Below are positions 1 through 7,941 of a stretch of DNA of 23,773 nucleotides, in pieces. A model generated the notes under the pieces. The model saw only the letters and a program-made list of their open reading frames with translations, ran no database searches and was not told where the DNA came from. How positions within the stretch are numbered: the first letter of the stretch is position 1; each line of letters starts with the position of its first letter. Position numbers and translations under genes: made by a program. The stretch is taken from positions 14,776 through 38,548 of the forward strand of contig DGLO01000092.1 of NCBI GenBank assembly GCA_002388005.1. Reading direction: 5' to 3'. This stretch comes from Candidatus Neomicrothrix sp. UBA4542 (lineage in GTDB: Bacteria > Actinomycetota > Acidimicrobiia > Acidimicrobiales > Poriferisodalaceae).

Positions 1-497
1 GCTTTGATCACTGCTTCTCGCTGGCCTTCGATTTCATCTTGAGTCTCAGCTAGCTGCTTTTCCAGTTGCTGACGCGATTCACCACCAGCACTTCGCTGGC
101 CTAAAATCCGAGCCTCCTCTACGGCGAAAGGCTCAATTTGTTCCATCACTTCAATAATCTGGTCTTCTAGAACCGATTGGCGACGCGAAATAGAATCGAT
201 CTCACTTTGCAGGGCGGTCGCCTCTTTCGGTGAGGTCATCTCGCCTCCATACAGAGCGCTCGTCGATTTGGCGATCTTGTCTTCTAAAGCCTGCACCTCT
301 GCTTCTCGTTCAACCTGACTCTTCCTAAGAACCTCAAGGTGCGTCAGCACCTCAGCGATTTCTTGTTGAAGTTTCTTATCTTCATCTTGAAGGTTGGTTA
401 TTTCCTGATGCTCAGGAAGCGTCGCTGAACGATAGGAAAGCTGAGAGAGCCGGATATCTAGCTCCTGAAGTTCCACTAAAACCTCAAGTTCGCTCAA
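1..497 (-). CDS. Coiled-coil Zn-ribbon protein (CT398/CdsZ-like), 3' end outside window
   Basis: The reading frame is open for 165 codons and runs off the left edge, so the C-terminus is missing. The translation begins LSELEVLVELQELDIRLSQL, continues with a 'RSATLPEH' segment and long Glu/Gln/Arg/Leu-rich heptad-like helices, and contains 'LYGGEMTSPKEATALQSEI'. This pattern matches the coiled-coil half of the bacterial C4-type Zn-ribbon family (CT398/CdsZ), in which four cysteines form a ribbon at the missing C-terminus. The family is thought to bind nucleic acid or act as an assembly chaperone; its role here is not known. There is no ATG. A TTG at 495-497 is preceded by GGGGAGG five bases upstream, which fixes the start. 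It lies 67 bases downstream of the penicillin-binding protein gene on the same strand and may be co-transcribed with it. Confidence 0.8.
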   Translation of the reverse strand, partial: MSELEVLVELQELDIRLSQLSYRSATLPEHQEITNLQDEDKKLQQEIAEVLTHLEVLRKSQVEREAEVQALEDKIAKSTSALYGGEMTSPKEATALQSEIDSISRRQSVLEDQIIEVMEQIEPFAVEEARILGQRSAGGESRQQLEKQLAETQDEIEGQREAVIK

Positions 498-502
498 TGT
501 TG

Positions 503-509
503 CCTCCCC
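503..509 (-). promoter_or_regulatory. Shine-Dalgarno site fixing a TTG start
   Basis: GGGGAGG on the minus strand with a five-base spacer to the TTG at 497. It supports translation from TTG for the Zn-ribbon protein, which has no ATG near its conserved N-terminus. Confidence 0.75.
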
Positions 510-564
510 AACAACCCGAATCGTTTACTCTCAACCTGCCCCGGTTCTAGCACGCAAGGCACCC

Positions 565-2772
565 TCAAGCTCCATCCGTGCCTCCTTCTGGGGGCACCGT
601 AGTAGTGGTCACCGGGTTACGGCTAGCCACTAGCGCACAATTGAGGTACTCATCCCTAAAAATGCCGGTGCTTGATAGCTCAGTCATTCGACAGTTCGCC
701 TCCGGGTGCGCCACGAAGTTGCCGACGTCGAGATCCACCTCAACCATCGAACAGGGCAAATCAAATTGCATCGGTCCGCGGTCTCGATCTAGCTGTACGT
801 CAACAGCGCACATTTCCTCAGGCAGATACAAATGCTGAGCACTTCGTTGAGGTGGCGGCGGACGGCTTAAGGGCAAAATCTGCTCTCCTTCCAAGACACG
901 CGTCATGTAAGCCTTCCAGATCCGTGCCGGAACCCAGCCACCTGTCCCGTCGCGGCCTTGGATGTCGTTCATGGGCACCTTTTCTTCTGGGTGTCCCATC
1001 CAAACTGAAGTACTCAAGTGGGGCGTGAACCCCACGTACCACGCGTCGCTGAAATCCTGTGCGGTACCGGTCTTCCCCGCGGCAGGTTGTCCGCTTTCGA
1101 GACGGGCTCGACGCCCTGTCCCTGCAATAACGTTCTCTTCAAGTGCTTTGGTGACCCACGCCGCTGTAGTCGATTTGATCGCCCGACGGCCTCTTGGAAC
1201 ATGCTGATAAATCACCGACCCTGATGCGTCTTCGATCTTGCTTATGTAGTAGGGCTCCATCCGTAGACCGCCGTTGGCGATTGCTGCATACGCTACGGCC
1301 TGCTCCAGGGGTGTAACTTCTTGCGCTCCAAGCGACATAGATAGGTATGGGCGGAAGGAATTTTCGCTATCTCGGCCCAAGAGCCTATTAGCAACCTCAA
1401 CGACATTTTCTAGACCAGTTCGTAATCCAAGTCGGACGAATCCGCAGTTCGAGCTCTTCAACACTGCGAACTGAACCGTCCCCACTACTCCGTCACTGTC
1501 ATTGAAATTACTGACCTCATAGTCCACATTCGGTGGATTAGGAAAAGTGCAGGGTCCCTTTCCACTGATGGTGTCGAACGGAAATAGTCCAGCTTTCTCG
1601 ACCGCGGCGGCAAGGACGTATGTCTTAAACGATGAGCCCGGCTGTCGTCGCCCTTGAGTCACAAGGTTGAATTGAAAATCAGCGAACTCGGGACCGCCAA
1701 TGAATGCTCGCACTGCACCTGTGGACGGATCGACAGATGCCATCGCAACCTCAAAGTCGTCCGAACCTTCGGGCAACACCTCTCGCACGGCCTGCTCCAT
1801 ATGCTTCTGCAGAGTCGGATCGAACGTGGTCCATACTCGAAGACCTCCGTTATAGACCTGTGCAAACCGCTCTTGATACGTCTCACCTAACGCCGGGTGC
1901 TTGAGTAGAGCTTCCGTTACCTCGTCCAGAAAATAATCTCGGCGGAGAGTTTCGTCTGTCCGTTGGGGACTTCTGTTTCGGTCAGGCAGACCGCGTTGTT
2001 CGAAGCGTTCGCGTTCGTCGGTATCGATAATTCCAGCTTCTTCCGCGCTCTGTAGCGACATGCTTCGACGTTTGCCAGCTATCTCAACATCTTCGAAACC
2101 GTCATAGATGCCAGGGCTTCGGATAAGCCCAGCTAAGAATGCGGCATCGCCAATATCGAGCGCTGCAACATCCTTCCCGAAATAGGTTTCGGCTGCAGCC
2201 TGAAGTCCGTAGGCACCATTCCCGAAGTAAATTTCGTTGAGATAGAACTCAAGTATTTCTTGCTTGGAGAACTCCTCTTCTAATCTCGCGGCGAGCACGG
2301 CTTCGCGGATTTTCCGGCTAATTGAACTCTCATCCCCTACGACACGCAATTTCACGATTTGTTGAGTGATCGTCGAACCGCCTTGGGTGATTCCGCCACT
2401 CGTAACGTTCTGAATCATCGCTCTAGCGATAGCGCGAACATCCACCCCGTTGTGCAGCCAGAACTTGTTGTCTTCTACAGCAAGCAATGTTGCGAGCACT
2501 TCTTCCGGTACCTGATCGAACGTGACGAGTTCACGATCAATGTCGTATCGCAAAATTCCTATTTCATTCCCGACACTGTCGTAGACCTCAGTTCGTTGCG
2601 CCCCCGGTGAAAGATTCAGGGCAACGTCAATCCGTTCTCGTTCGACGGCGAATAACGCTTCTTTGGCATGTGGCGCGATCGCGACGCCAACATTTGCTAA
2701 AAAAACGGCGCACACCACCGCCATTACGACGATGACAGGCACGCGGAGAAGCCGTCGGAGCGAGCGCATCAT
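565..2772 (-). CDS. Class A penicillin-binding protein (transglycosylase/transpeptidase, PBP1A type)
   Basis: This is a bifunctional peptidoglycan synthase of 735 residues, a normal length. A basic N-terminus is followed by one membrane anchor (about residues 11-33). The GT51 glycosyltransferase domain shows EDNKFWLHNG with catalytic Glu100, GGSTITQQ (131-138), the RKIRE segment (153-157) and the NEIYFGNGAYG segment (179-189). The transpeptidase domain shows SSFK (380-383, nucleophile Ser380), SSN (440-442) and KTGT (567-570). All catalytic motifs are intact, so it should polymerise lipid II and cross-link stem peptides outside the membrane. The last roughly 100 residues form an extension with four cysteines and a Thr/Pro-rich end. 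Two ATG codons are in tandem at the start; GAGGA lies directly against the first, so the second ATG (2769) may be the one used. It is divergent from thiamine pyrophosphokinase. Confidence 0.95.
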   Translation of the reverse strand: MMRSLRRLLRVPVIVVMAVVCAVFLANVGVAIAPHAKEALFAVERERIDVALNLSPGAQRTEVYDSVGNEIGILRYDIDRELVTFDQVPEEVLATLLAVEDNKFWLHNGVDVRAIARAMIQNVTSGGITQGGSTITQQIVKLRVVGDESSISRKIREAVLAARLEEEFSKQEILEFYLNEIYFGNGAYGLQAAAETYFGKDVAALDIGDAAFLAGLIRSPGIYDGFEDVEIAGKRRSMSLQSAEEAGIIDTDERERFEQRGLPDRNRSPQRTDETLRRDYFLDEVTEALLKHPALGETYQERFAQVYNGGLRVWTTFDPTLQKHMEQAVREVLPEGSDDFEVAMASVDPSTGAVRAFIGGPEFADFQFNLVTQGRRQPGSSFKTYVLAAAVEKAGLFPFDTISGKGPCTFPNPPNVDYEVSNFNDSDGVVGTVQFAVLKSSNCGFVRLGLRTGLENVVEVANRLLGRDSENSFRPYLSMSLGAQEVTPLEQAVAYAAIANGGLRMEPYYISKIEDASGSVIYQHVPRGRRAIKSTTAAWVTKALEENVIAGTGRRARLESGQPAAGKTGTAQDFSDAWYVGFTPHLSTSVWMGHPEEKVPMNDIQGRDGTGGWVPARIWKAYMTRVLEGEQILPLSRPPPPQRSAQHLYLPEEMCAVDVQLDRDRGPMQFDLPCSMVEVDLDVGNFVAHPEANCRMTELSSTGIFRDEYLNCALVASRNPVTTTTVPPEGGTDGA

Positions 2773-2826
2773 TCCTCGAAGGTACCGGCAGCCAGACCCC
2801 AGAATGGGTCGCTCACGCGATACTCA
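2773..2826. promoter_or_regulatory. Short divergent intergenic region, PBP / thiamine genes
   Basis: These 54 bases separate two divergent starts, so promoters for both directions must lie here or reach into the coding ends. I see no clear -35/-10 pair, and the gap is too short to hold a TPP riboswitch for the thiamine genes. Confidence 0.3.
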
Positions 2827-3534
2827 TTGCCATTCGCTGCGGTTTTTAGCAATCATGGGTCTGTGTCTACGTCGCCAAGCAGCGCTACTTCTTTCGATCC
2901 CACTCGAACTTGGGTTATCGATGGAGGTCCGGGAATCCCGTCACTTCCGTCAGGTCCTCCACCGACATTGGTGATCGCAGCAGACATTGGGTACCGACAC
3001 GCCCGGGATTTAGGACTACCGGTCGATGTCGTTGTAGGAGATTTCGATTCTCTCGATTTCGACGCTCTCCGAAAAACGGATCCCGGATTAGTGCTAGAGC
3101 GGCACGCCCAAGACAAAGATGCGAGTGACCTTGCCCTGGCACTGAAGTTCGCTTGGACCGCAGGCGCGACGGGTGTCGACATTCTTACGGGAGGCGGGGG
3201 AAGACTCGATCACTTACTGGTCGGGTCGATGCTCATAGCTAACGATGACAACATCAACCGGCGCATAATCACTCACTGTGGCGCAAGTCGATCTGTGGCC
3301 TTGAAGCCCGGAAAACCTTTCGATATAGAAGTCCAAACAGGTTCTTGGTTGACCCTTCTCGCTCTTGGCAGCGACACAAGAGTGTCGACTGAAGGGTTAC
3401 GTTGGGATCTTGGACCAGCAGACGAAATTCCGCCATTCAGTAGCTTGGGTCTTAGTAACGAAGTGGTCCAAACGCCAACCATCTCTGTCCAAAGCGGCAT
3501 CGTTTTGGTAGTGGTGACTTCCCGCCATGAATAG
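2827..3534 (+). CDS. Thiamine pyrophosphokinase
   Basis: It converts thiamine plus ATP to thiamine diphosphate in the cytoplasm. The TPK catalytic motifs are visible: VIAAD (49-53), VVGDFDS (69-75, metal/diphosphate-binding aspartates), DKDASD (96-101) and GGGGRLDH (122-129). The C-terminal half fits the thiamine-binding beta-sandwich. The length of 235 residues is normal. The start is uncertain. The longest frame opens with TTG at 2827, where I see no ribosome site; GTG at 2863 would remove 12 residues that are not part of the conserved fold. The stop overlaps the next gene by 8 bases, so the two are probably translated together. Its partner is a thiamine-type substrate-binding lipoprotein, which supports a role in using imported thiamine rather than de novo synthesis. 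Confidence 0.88.
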   Translation: MPFAAVFSNHGSVSTSPSSATSFDPTRTWVIDGGPGIPSLPSGPPPTLVIAADIGYRHARDLGLPVDVVVGDFDSLDFDALRKTDPGLVLERHAQDKDASDLALALKFAWTAGATGVDILTGGGGRLDHLLVGSMLIANDDNINRRIITHCGASRSVALKPGKPFDIEVQTGSWLTLLALGSDTRVSTEGLRWDLGPADEIPPFSSLGLSNEVVQTPTISVQSGIVLVVVTSRHE

Positions 3535-4699
3535 GCCTCTCCTTCACTTCGGCGTGGCTTTCGTTGCCGTAGGTGTGGTGACTTGTCTTCTTGCCGGTTG
3601 CGCACCGAGTGTGAAAACAGCGGACACCATTCGACTGTTAACCCATGAAGAGTTCCACTTGCCTCAGGATGCAATCGACGACTTCACAAGCCGCACGGGG
3701 ATCGAGGTGCTTGTGTTCGTCGAAAAAGACTCGACAACGATGGTTAATTTGCTTGAACGGACTGCCGCTAATCCGATCGCAGACGTGGTCCTGGGGATCG
3801 ACAGCCTTGAACGGCGATTAGTCACAGAAAAAAAGCTGGTTGAACCATACCGACCCATCTCGGCAGATCGGCTTGATCCTTCGTTGTTACTTCAAGACGG
3901 AATGCTCACTCCGGTGAGCCAGTTGGCGGCCTGCTTGAATCGATCGAAGTCTCGATATGACGCTGTTCCGCGTCCCGTTGATCAGTTACCCGAGCCTGGC
4001 GACTTGCCGTTGCGGGCGCCAGAAAAGATTGATGATCTTACCGATCCTCAACATGCTGAAACTGCGGTCATTCCGGATCCGCTTTCAAGTCGCATGGGTC
4101 TTTACTTCTTGGTGGCGATTGAACGCCTTCACCGAGAGAACGTCGAAGGTGTCGTTCCCTGGCCGAAGTTCGTTGAAGAGATACTCCGCTGGGGAGTTGA
4201 GATCGCCCCCAGTTGGGAAGTGGCGTGGTTTAGTCGTTTCCAGCCTTCGGCGAGTGTGAATAATACGGACTCTCGTTCGTTGACTTGGGGTTCTTCAGGG
4301 ATGCCGGCTGTTAGCGTGCGATTTCTTCCCGAACTTCCCGACGAGGTCGACGTAGCTGTCATTGATAACGGGTGCGTAAAGATTGTCAACTACGCCGGCG
4401 TAGTCAGCAATACACCAAATAGGCGAAACGCCGGTCGACTAGTCGACGCCTTTGTTGAACCCCTATTTCAGTACGGAGTTCCCGATCGCTACGGTAGTCG
4501 TCCAGCCAGAACCGACATCGTTCGTACAGACGCTTGGCGCCAATTTGGGGTAGAGGTGACTGCTATCCCGGTAGATGAATGGCGAATCGGACCGCTGTGG
4601 GAAGTGTGGTTGCTGACCTGGAAGCAAATTGTCGATGCGGTCACAGCCGGCGAGGAGCCATTAGCGCCCGTCGTTGAGGTGACATTGCCGTCTGAGTGA
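3527..4699 (+). CDS. Thiamine-type ABC transporter substrate-binding lipoprotein (ThiB-like)
   Basis: This is a 390-residue predicted lipoprotein. The N-terminus has a hydrophobic signal segment and the lipobox LLAGC with Cys25 as the acylation site. The mature protein begins with IRLLTHEEFHLP, followed by IADVVLGID (as in ThiB 'ADVVLGLD'), a 'VIPDPLSSRMGLYFLV' segment like the ThiB 'DPRTSTPGLGLL' loop, and the two-lobed type 2 periplasmic-binding arrangement. It should capture thiamine or a related cation outside the membrane. The ATG overlaps the thiamine pyrophosphokinase stop by 8 bases, which ties it to thiamine use. The permease and ATPase that normally follow ThiB are absent; the next gene is convergent and unrelated. 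They may be encoded elsewhere, or the ligand may differ. Confidence 0.82.
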   Translation: MNRPLLHFGVAFVAVGVVTCLLAGCAPSVKTADTIRLLTHEEFHLPQDAIDDFTSRTGIEVLVFVEKDSTTMVNLLERTAANPIADVVLGIDSLERRLVTEKKLVEPYRPISADRLDPSLLLQDGMLTPVSQLAACLNRSKSRYDAVPRPVDQLPEPGDLPLRAPEKIDDLTDPQHAETAVIPDPLSSRMGLYFLVAIERLHRENVEGVVPWPKFVEEILRWGVEIAPSWEVAWFSRFQPSASVNNTDSRSLTWGSSGMPAVSVRFLPELPDEVDVAVIDNGCVKIVNYAGVVSNTPNRRNAGRLVDAFVEPLFQYGVPDRYGSRPARTDIVRTDAWRQFGVEVTAIPVDEWRIGPLWEVWLLTWKQIVDAVTAGEEPLAPVVEVTLPSE

Positions 4700-4719
4700 C
4701 CCTGGGCTCAACGCGAACC

Positions 4720-5565
4720 TTATTCGCCGTCCTCAGAACTCTGACCGTAATCGCGCCAAGGGCGATCTCTATCCGCGACGGCGTCTCTGAAGTTCCCTTC
4801 GTTTATGAGTGATACCCATTCCTGAGCTTCGGGGGTATGGCGGGCAATCCCGTCAAAGAATGTGCCCAGCATCTGCGATGTTCGGAGTCCCATGTTCTCG
4901 AAAGCTTGATTGATGAGAAGCTTGTTGAGGGCAAGCTGGTTAGCTGGAATATTGACGAAGCGCCGCGCTTCGGTTTCCGCAGCCTCTGATAGTTCATCGG
5001 GCTCACAGATATGTGAAACCAAACCGATCCGAAATGCTGTTTTGGCATCGATCGGGCGACCCGTCAGCAGGAATTGTTTCGCGTGTTCTAGGCCAATGCG
5101 ATGTACCCACATCATGGTGGTGGGGGTTCCATATATCCGGCTAGGTGCGTAACCAATTTGTGCGTTGGTGGCCATAAAGAGCAGGTCAGCGCAAAGTATT
5201 AAGTCGGTGGCTCCTCCGAGAGCCCAACCCGAAACTTCACCGATAACTGGTTTAGGGCACTCCCAGATCGTCATGAATCGGCGGACATTGGCTGACATCG
5301 ATTGATAGTCCGCTACCGGGTCCCAGACCTCTCCTTCAGTCAGAACCGACGATTCCAAGAATTCTCGTAGGTCGTATCCAGCCGAGACGTTCTCCCCCTC
5401 GCCTCGCAGCACAATGGCGGAGATATCGGTGGCTTGGGTGGCCTTGTCGATGTAGTCGGCTACTCCTTCGATGACCTCAGCGGTCAGAGTATTCAGCCTT
5501 TCAGGTCGGTTGATAGCGATGATTGCGACACCGTCGCGTTCTTCGTACAGCACTGGTTCAGTCAA
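4720..5565 (-). CDS. Enoyl-CoA hydratase/isomerase (crotonase) family protein lacking canonical catalytic Glu residues
   Basis: This is a 281-residue crotonase-fold protein. Visible elements are INRPERLNTL (18-27), the first oxyanion-hole segment VSAGYDL (60-66), the second WALGGATDL (114-122) and the C-terminal helical region. In true enoyl-CoA hydratases one catalytic Glu sits in the 'GGGCEL' segment and another in 'FGQPE'. Here these read GGATDL (Asp121) and IGYAPS, so neither Glu is present. It probably binds an acyl-CoA and uses the oxyanion hole, but hydratase activity is doubtful; isomerase, hydrolase or lyase chemistry is possible. The start is TTG at 5563-5565 with GGAGGC seven bases upstream. 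It is convergent with the ThiB-like gene and divergent from the aldo/keto reductase. Confidence 0.88.
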   Translation of the reverse strand: MTEPVLYEERDGVAIIAINRPERLNTLTAEVIEGVADYIDKATQATDISAIVLRGEGENVSAGYDLREFLESSVLTEGEVWDPVADYQSMSANVRRFMTIWECPKPVIGEVSGWALGGATDLILCADLLFMATNAQIGYAPSRIYGTPTTMMWVHRIGLEHAKQFLLTGRPIDAKTAFRIGLVSHICEPDELSEAAETEARRFVNIPANQLALNKLLINQAFENMGLRTSQMLGTFFDGIARHTPEAQEWVSLINEGNFRDAVADRDRPWRDYGQSSEDGE

Positions 5566-5680
5566 CGAATACGCCTCCGACCTCAGATGGCAGTTGCCGT
5601 AGAGTAGTGGCCGCTGTCTATTGGCGACACCCGTTCAGATTTCTCTGACGCTGCCATCGATCTTCCATTAAGGAGCGGCC
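5566..5680. promoter_or_regulatory. Divergent intergenic region, crotonase / aldo-keto reductase
   Basis: These 115 bases lie between two divergent starts and contain a ribosome site for each gene (GGAGGC at 5573-5578 on minus, AAGGAG at 5670-5675 on plus). Promoters for both genes are expected here. I could not pick out a convincing -35/-10 pair or an operator-like palindrome. Confidence 0.35.
5573..5578 (-). promoter_or_regulatory. Shine-Dalgarno site fixing the TTG start of the crotonase gene
   Basis: GGAGGC on the minus strand, with seven bases to the TTG at 5565. There is no nearby ATG in frame, so this site decides the start. Confidence 0.7.
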
Positions 5681-6712
5681 ATGCTTGCAACCACCACCCT
5701 CGGGAGAAAAACAGGACTGCGTGTGCCTCGGCTATGTCTTGGCACTATGAACTTTGGTGAACCCGGCCGAGGTCATCAAGGCGATTGGACTCTAGGCATT
5801 GACGATGCCCGCCCGATTTTCCAGGCTGCGATTGAAGCCGGACTTTTTTATTTCGATACCGCTGATATTTACGGGGTTGGGGCCTGTGAGGAGGTGGTCG
5901 GACAGTTGTTGCGTGAATTATTACCCCGCGAGGAGTACGTGATTAACACCAAGATTGGTATGCCCATGGGTCGCGGAGCCAACCAAGGCGGGCTTTCTCG
6001 AAAACACGTCATCGAAGGCATCGATAGTTCGCTCCGTCGCCTCGGACTTGATTATGTGGATCAACTCATTATTCACCGCCACCCACACGGCATTAGAGGT
6101 GCGGCCTCCACACCGATTGAAGAAACACTTGAAGCGCTCAACGACGTTGTCAAGGCAGGCAAAGCTCTTCACATCGGTGCCTCTTCGATGTTCGCTTGGC
6201 AGTTCGCTGAGTTGCAGTTGACCGCTCGTATCAATGGTTGGACAGAGTTCATCAGTATGCAAAACCATTACAACCTCATTTACCGAGAAGAAGAGCGGGA
6301 GATGAACCCCTATTGCCTGAGCACTGGAGTGGCTCTGCAGCCTTGGTCTCCTTTGGCGCGCGGTATCTTGGCGGGTGCATACCGGGGAAGTCTCGATGGT
6401 GGGACGACGGCCCGTTCGACCGGCCAAGATCGGACGCGAACCGAGTCTCTGTACAGGGGTGAAATGGATTTCGAAATCGCTGATCGCGTCATCGCTCTCG
6501 CCGACGACCGCGGTTGCCGGCCGGCGCAGATAGCTGTTGCATGGTTGCTTGCTAAGCCAGGCATCACCGCACCAGTGGTGGGGGTGTCGCGAGTTGAGCA
6601 GCTGCAACAACTGGTCGAAGCTTGCAGTATCGAGTTGTCATCGCAAGAGCTTGACCACTTAGAAGAGCTGTATCGGCCGGTCGAAAACTTGTTGTCTATC
6701 GGTACCTCATAG
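5681..6712 (+). CDS. Aldo/keto reductase
   Basis: This is a 343-residue NAD(P)H-dependent oxidoreductase with a (beta/alpha)8 barrel. The AKR catalytic tetrad is complete: Asp59 (FDTAD), Tyr64 (DIYG), Lys91 (NTKIG) and His132 (IIHRH). The N-terminal LCLGTMNFG strand and the C-terminal 'VVGVSRVEQLQQLVEA' segment, the cofactor-phosphate-binding region, are also present. It resembles the YajO/yeast-type AKR branch that reduces aldehydes or ketones on small substrates; the physiological substrate cannot be read from sequence. The ATG is preceded by AAGGAG with a five-base spacer. A zinc alcohol dehydrogenase follows 118 bases downstream on the same strand, so both may work on related carbonyl/alcohol pairs, though the gap allows a separate promoter. 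Confidence 0.92.
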   Translation: MLATTTLGRKTGLRVPRLCLGTMNFGEPGRGHQGDWTLGIDDARPIFQAAIEAGLFYFDTADIYGVGACEEVVGQLLRELLPREEYVINTKIGMPMGRGANQGGLSRKHVIEGIDSSLRRLGLDYVDQLIIHRHPHGIRGAASTPIEETLEALNDVVKAGKALHIGASSMFAWQFAELQLTARINGWTEFISMQNHYNLIYREEEREMNPYCLSTGVALQPWSPLARGILAGAYRGSLDGGTTARSTGQDRTRTESLYRGEMDFEIADRVIALADDRGCRPAQIAVAWLLAKPGITAPVVGVSRVEQLQQLVEACSIELSSQELDHLEELYRPVENLLSIGTS

Positions 6713-6830
6713 CAGGACAACATCGCAGGCCGGTTTACTCATCGTGGACACTAGGACTAGCCTCCTCATTCGACGAGGTTGAGGATGAGGTTAGTAAATC
6801 GATTGGGCCTCGTGACCGAAAGGGTTTGGT

Positions 6831-7919
6831 GTGAAGGCAGCAGTTCTTAACGAAATTCCAGGTGAGCTTGAGATAAGTGAAGTGGGGATCGACAAACCGG
6901 GGCCACGGGAGGTTCTTATCCATACATCGGCTGCTGGTCTTTGCCACAGTGATCTTCACTTTATGGAGGGCAAGTACCCGTACATGACTCCGGCCGTGCT
7001 TGGGCACGAGTCCGCTGGGGTTGTGGAGGCAGTCGGGTCGGACGTGAGTTACGTGCAGCCCGGGGATCATGTCATCACGTGCCTTTCGGTGTTTTGCGGT
7101 CACTGTTCGTACTGCATTGAGGGCCGTTTGTCGCTGTGCTCCAACAAAGACGTGGAGTGCAATCGAGGTCCCGACGAAACTCCGCGTTTGACCATCGACG
7201 GTGATACGGCTTGGCAGTTTCTCAATCTCTCGTCGTTCGCAGAACAGATGCTGGTGCATGAGCATGCCATTGTGAAGATCCGGGAGGACATGCCTCTTGA
7301 TCGTGCTTCTCTTATTGGCTGCGGGGTCATGACCGGTGTCGGGGCGGTGTTTCGAACCGCTCGGGTAGAACCAGGAGAGACAGTCGCTGTATTTGGTGCC
7401 GGCGGTATTGGTCTCGCTGCTGTTCAGGCAGCGCGAATTGCGGGTGCCGGCAGAATCATCGCTGTTGACATGCTCGATAACAAGCTTGAGGTAGCCCGTC
7501 AGATGGGCGCAACCGACACTGTAAATGCTGCCGACACTGACGCTGTTGGCGCGATCCACGAGATGACCGGAGGCGGAGTTCATAAATCATTTGAGGCAGT
7601 GGGCCTTAAGCAGACCTCCGAACAGGCTTTCCAGAGCTTGCGCAACGGTGGCACGGCGACTGTCATCGGGATGATCCCTATTGGCACCAACGTTGAACTT
7701 CATGGTGTTGATTTTCTGTTTGAGAAAAAGATTCAGGGGTCAAACATGGGTTCGAATCAGTTTCGAACTGATATGCCCCGCCTGGTGGACATGTACCTGG
7801 ATGGCAGATTGATGCTTGACGAAATGGTGTCAGCGCGCATCAGTTTGGAAGAAATCAACGAAGGTTTCGAAGCCATGAAGGCTGGATCAGTTACGAGATC
7901 AGTTATTACCTTCGACTGA
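6831..7919 (+). CDS. Zinc-dependent alcohol dehydrogenase (MDR superfamily)
   Basis: This is a 362-residue medium-chain dehydrogenase. Catalytic zinc ligands are Cys38 (GLCHSD), His59-Glu60 (LGHES) and Cys164 (IGCGV). The structural zinc motif is complete at Cys89, Cys92, Cys95 and Cys103. The Rossmann loop GAGGIG (189-194) is followed by IIAVDM, with an Asp at the end of the second strand that points to NAD(H) rather than NADP(H). It belongs to the class III-like/AdhC branch that oxidises primary alcohols or thiol-hemiacetals; the exact substrate is unknown. The start is GTG at 6831 with AAAGGG six bases upstream. It follows the aldo/keto reductase and is convergent with the GH3 gene, 22 bases away. 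Confidence 0.93.
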   Translation: MKAAVLNEIPGELEISEVGIDKPGPREVLIHTSAAGLCHSDLHFMEGKYPYMTPAVLGHESAGVVEAVGSDVSYVQPGDHVITCLSVFCGHCSYCIEGRLSLCSNKDVECNRGPDETPRLTIDGDTAWQFLNLSSFAEQMLVHEHAIVKIREDMPLDRASLIGCGVMTGVGAVFRTARVEPGETVAVFGAGGIGLAAVQAARIAGAGRIIAVDMLDNKLEVARQMGATDTVNAADTDAVGAIHEMTGGGVHKSFEAVGLKQTSEQAFQSLRNGGTATVIGMIPIGTNVELHGVDFLFEKKIQGSNMGSNQFRTDMPRLVDMYLDGRLMLDEMVSARISLEEINEGFEAMKAGSVTRSVITFD

Positions 7920-7941
7920 AATTTCACAGCAATGCAGTTCA

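Noticed and set aside
2773..2826. Looked for a TPP riboswitch before the thiamine genes
   Set aside because: The gap is too short and the conserved CTGAGA and ACCTGA elements are not present.
5921..6610. 229-codon open frame on the minus strand
   Set aside because: Antisense shadow of the aldo/keto reductase, whose catalytic tetrad is complete; no recognisable protein features.
6770..6800. CCTCAT...ATGAGG inverted repeat between the aldo/keto reductase and the alcohol dehydrogenase
   Set aside because: Short stem, long loop and no T-tract; could arise by chance in a GAGG-rich stretch.
6735..7583. 282-codon open frame on the minus strand
   Set aside because: It lies almost wholly opposite the zinc alcohol dehydrogenase, whose zinc and NAD motifs are intact. 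The translation has no family pattern and a low-complexity look.
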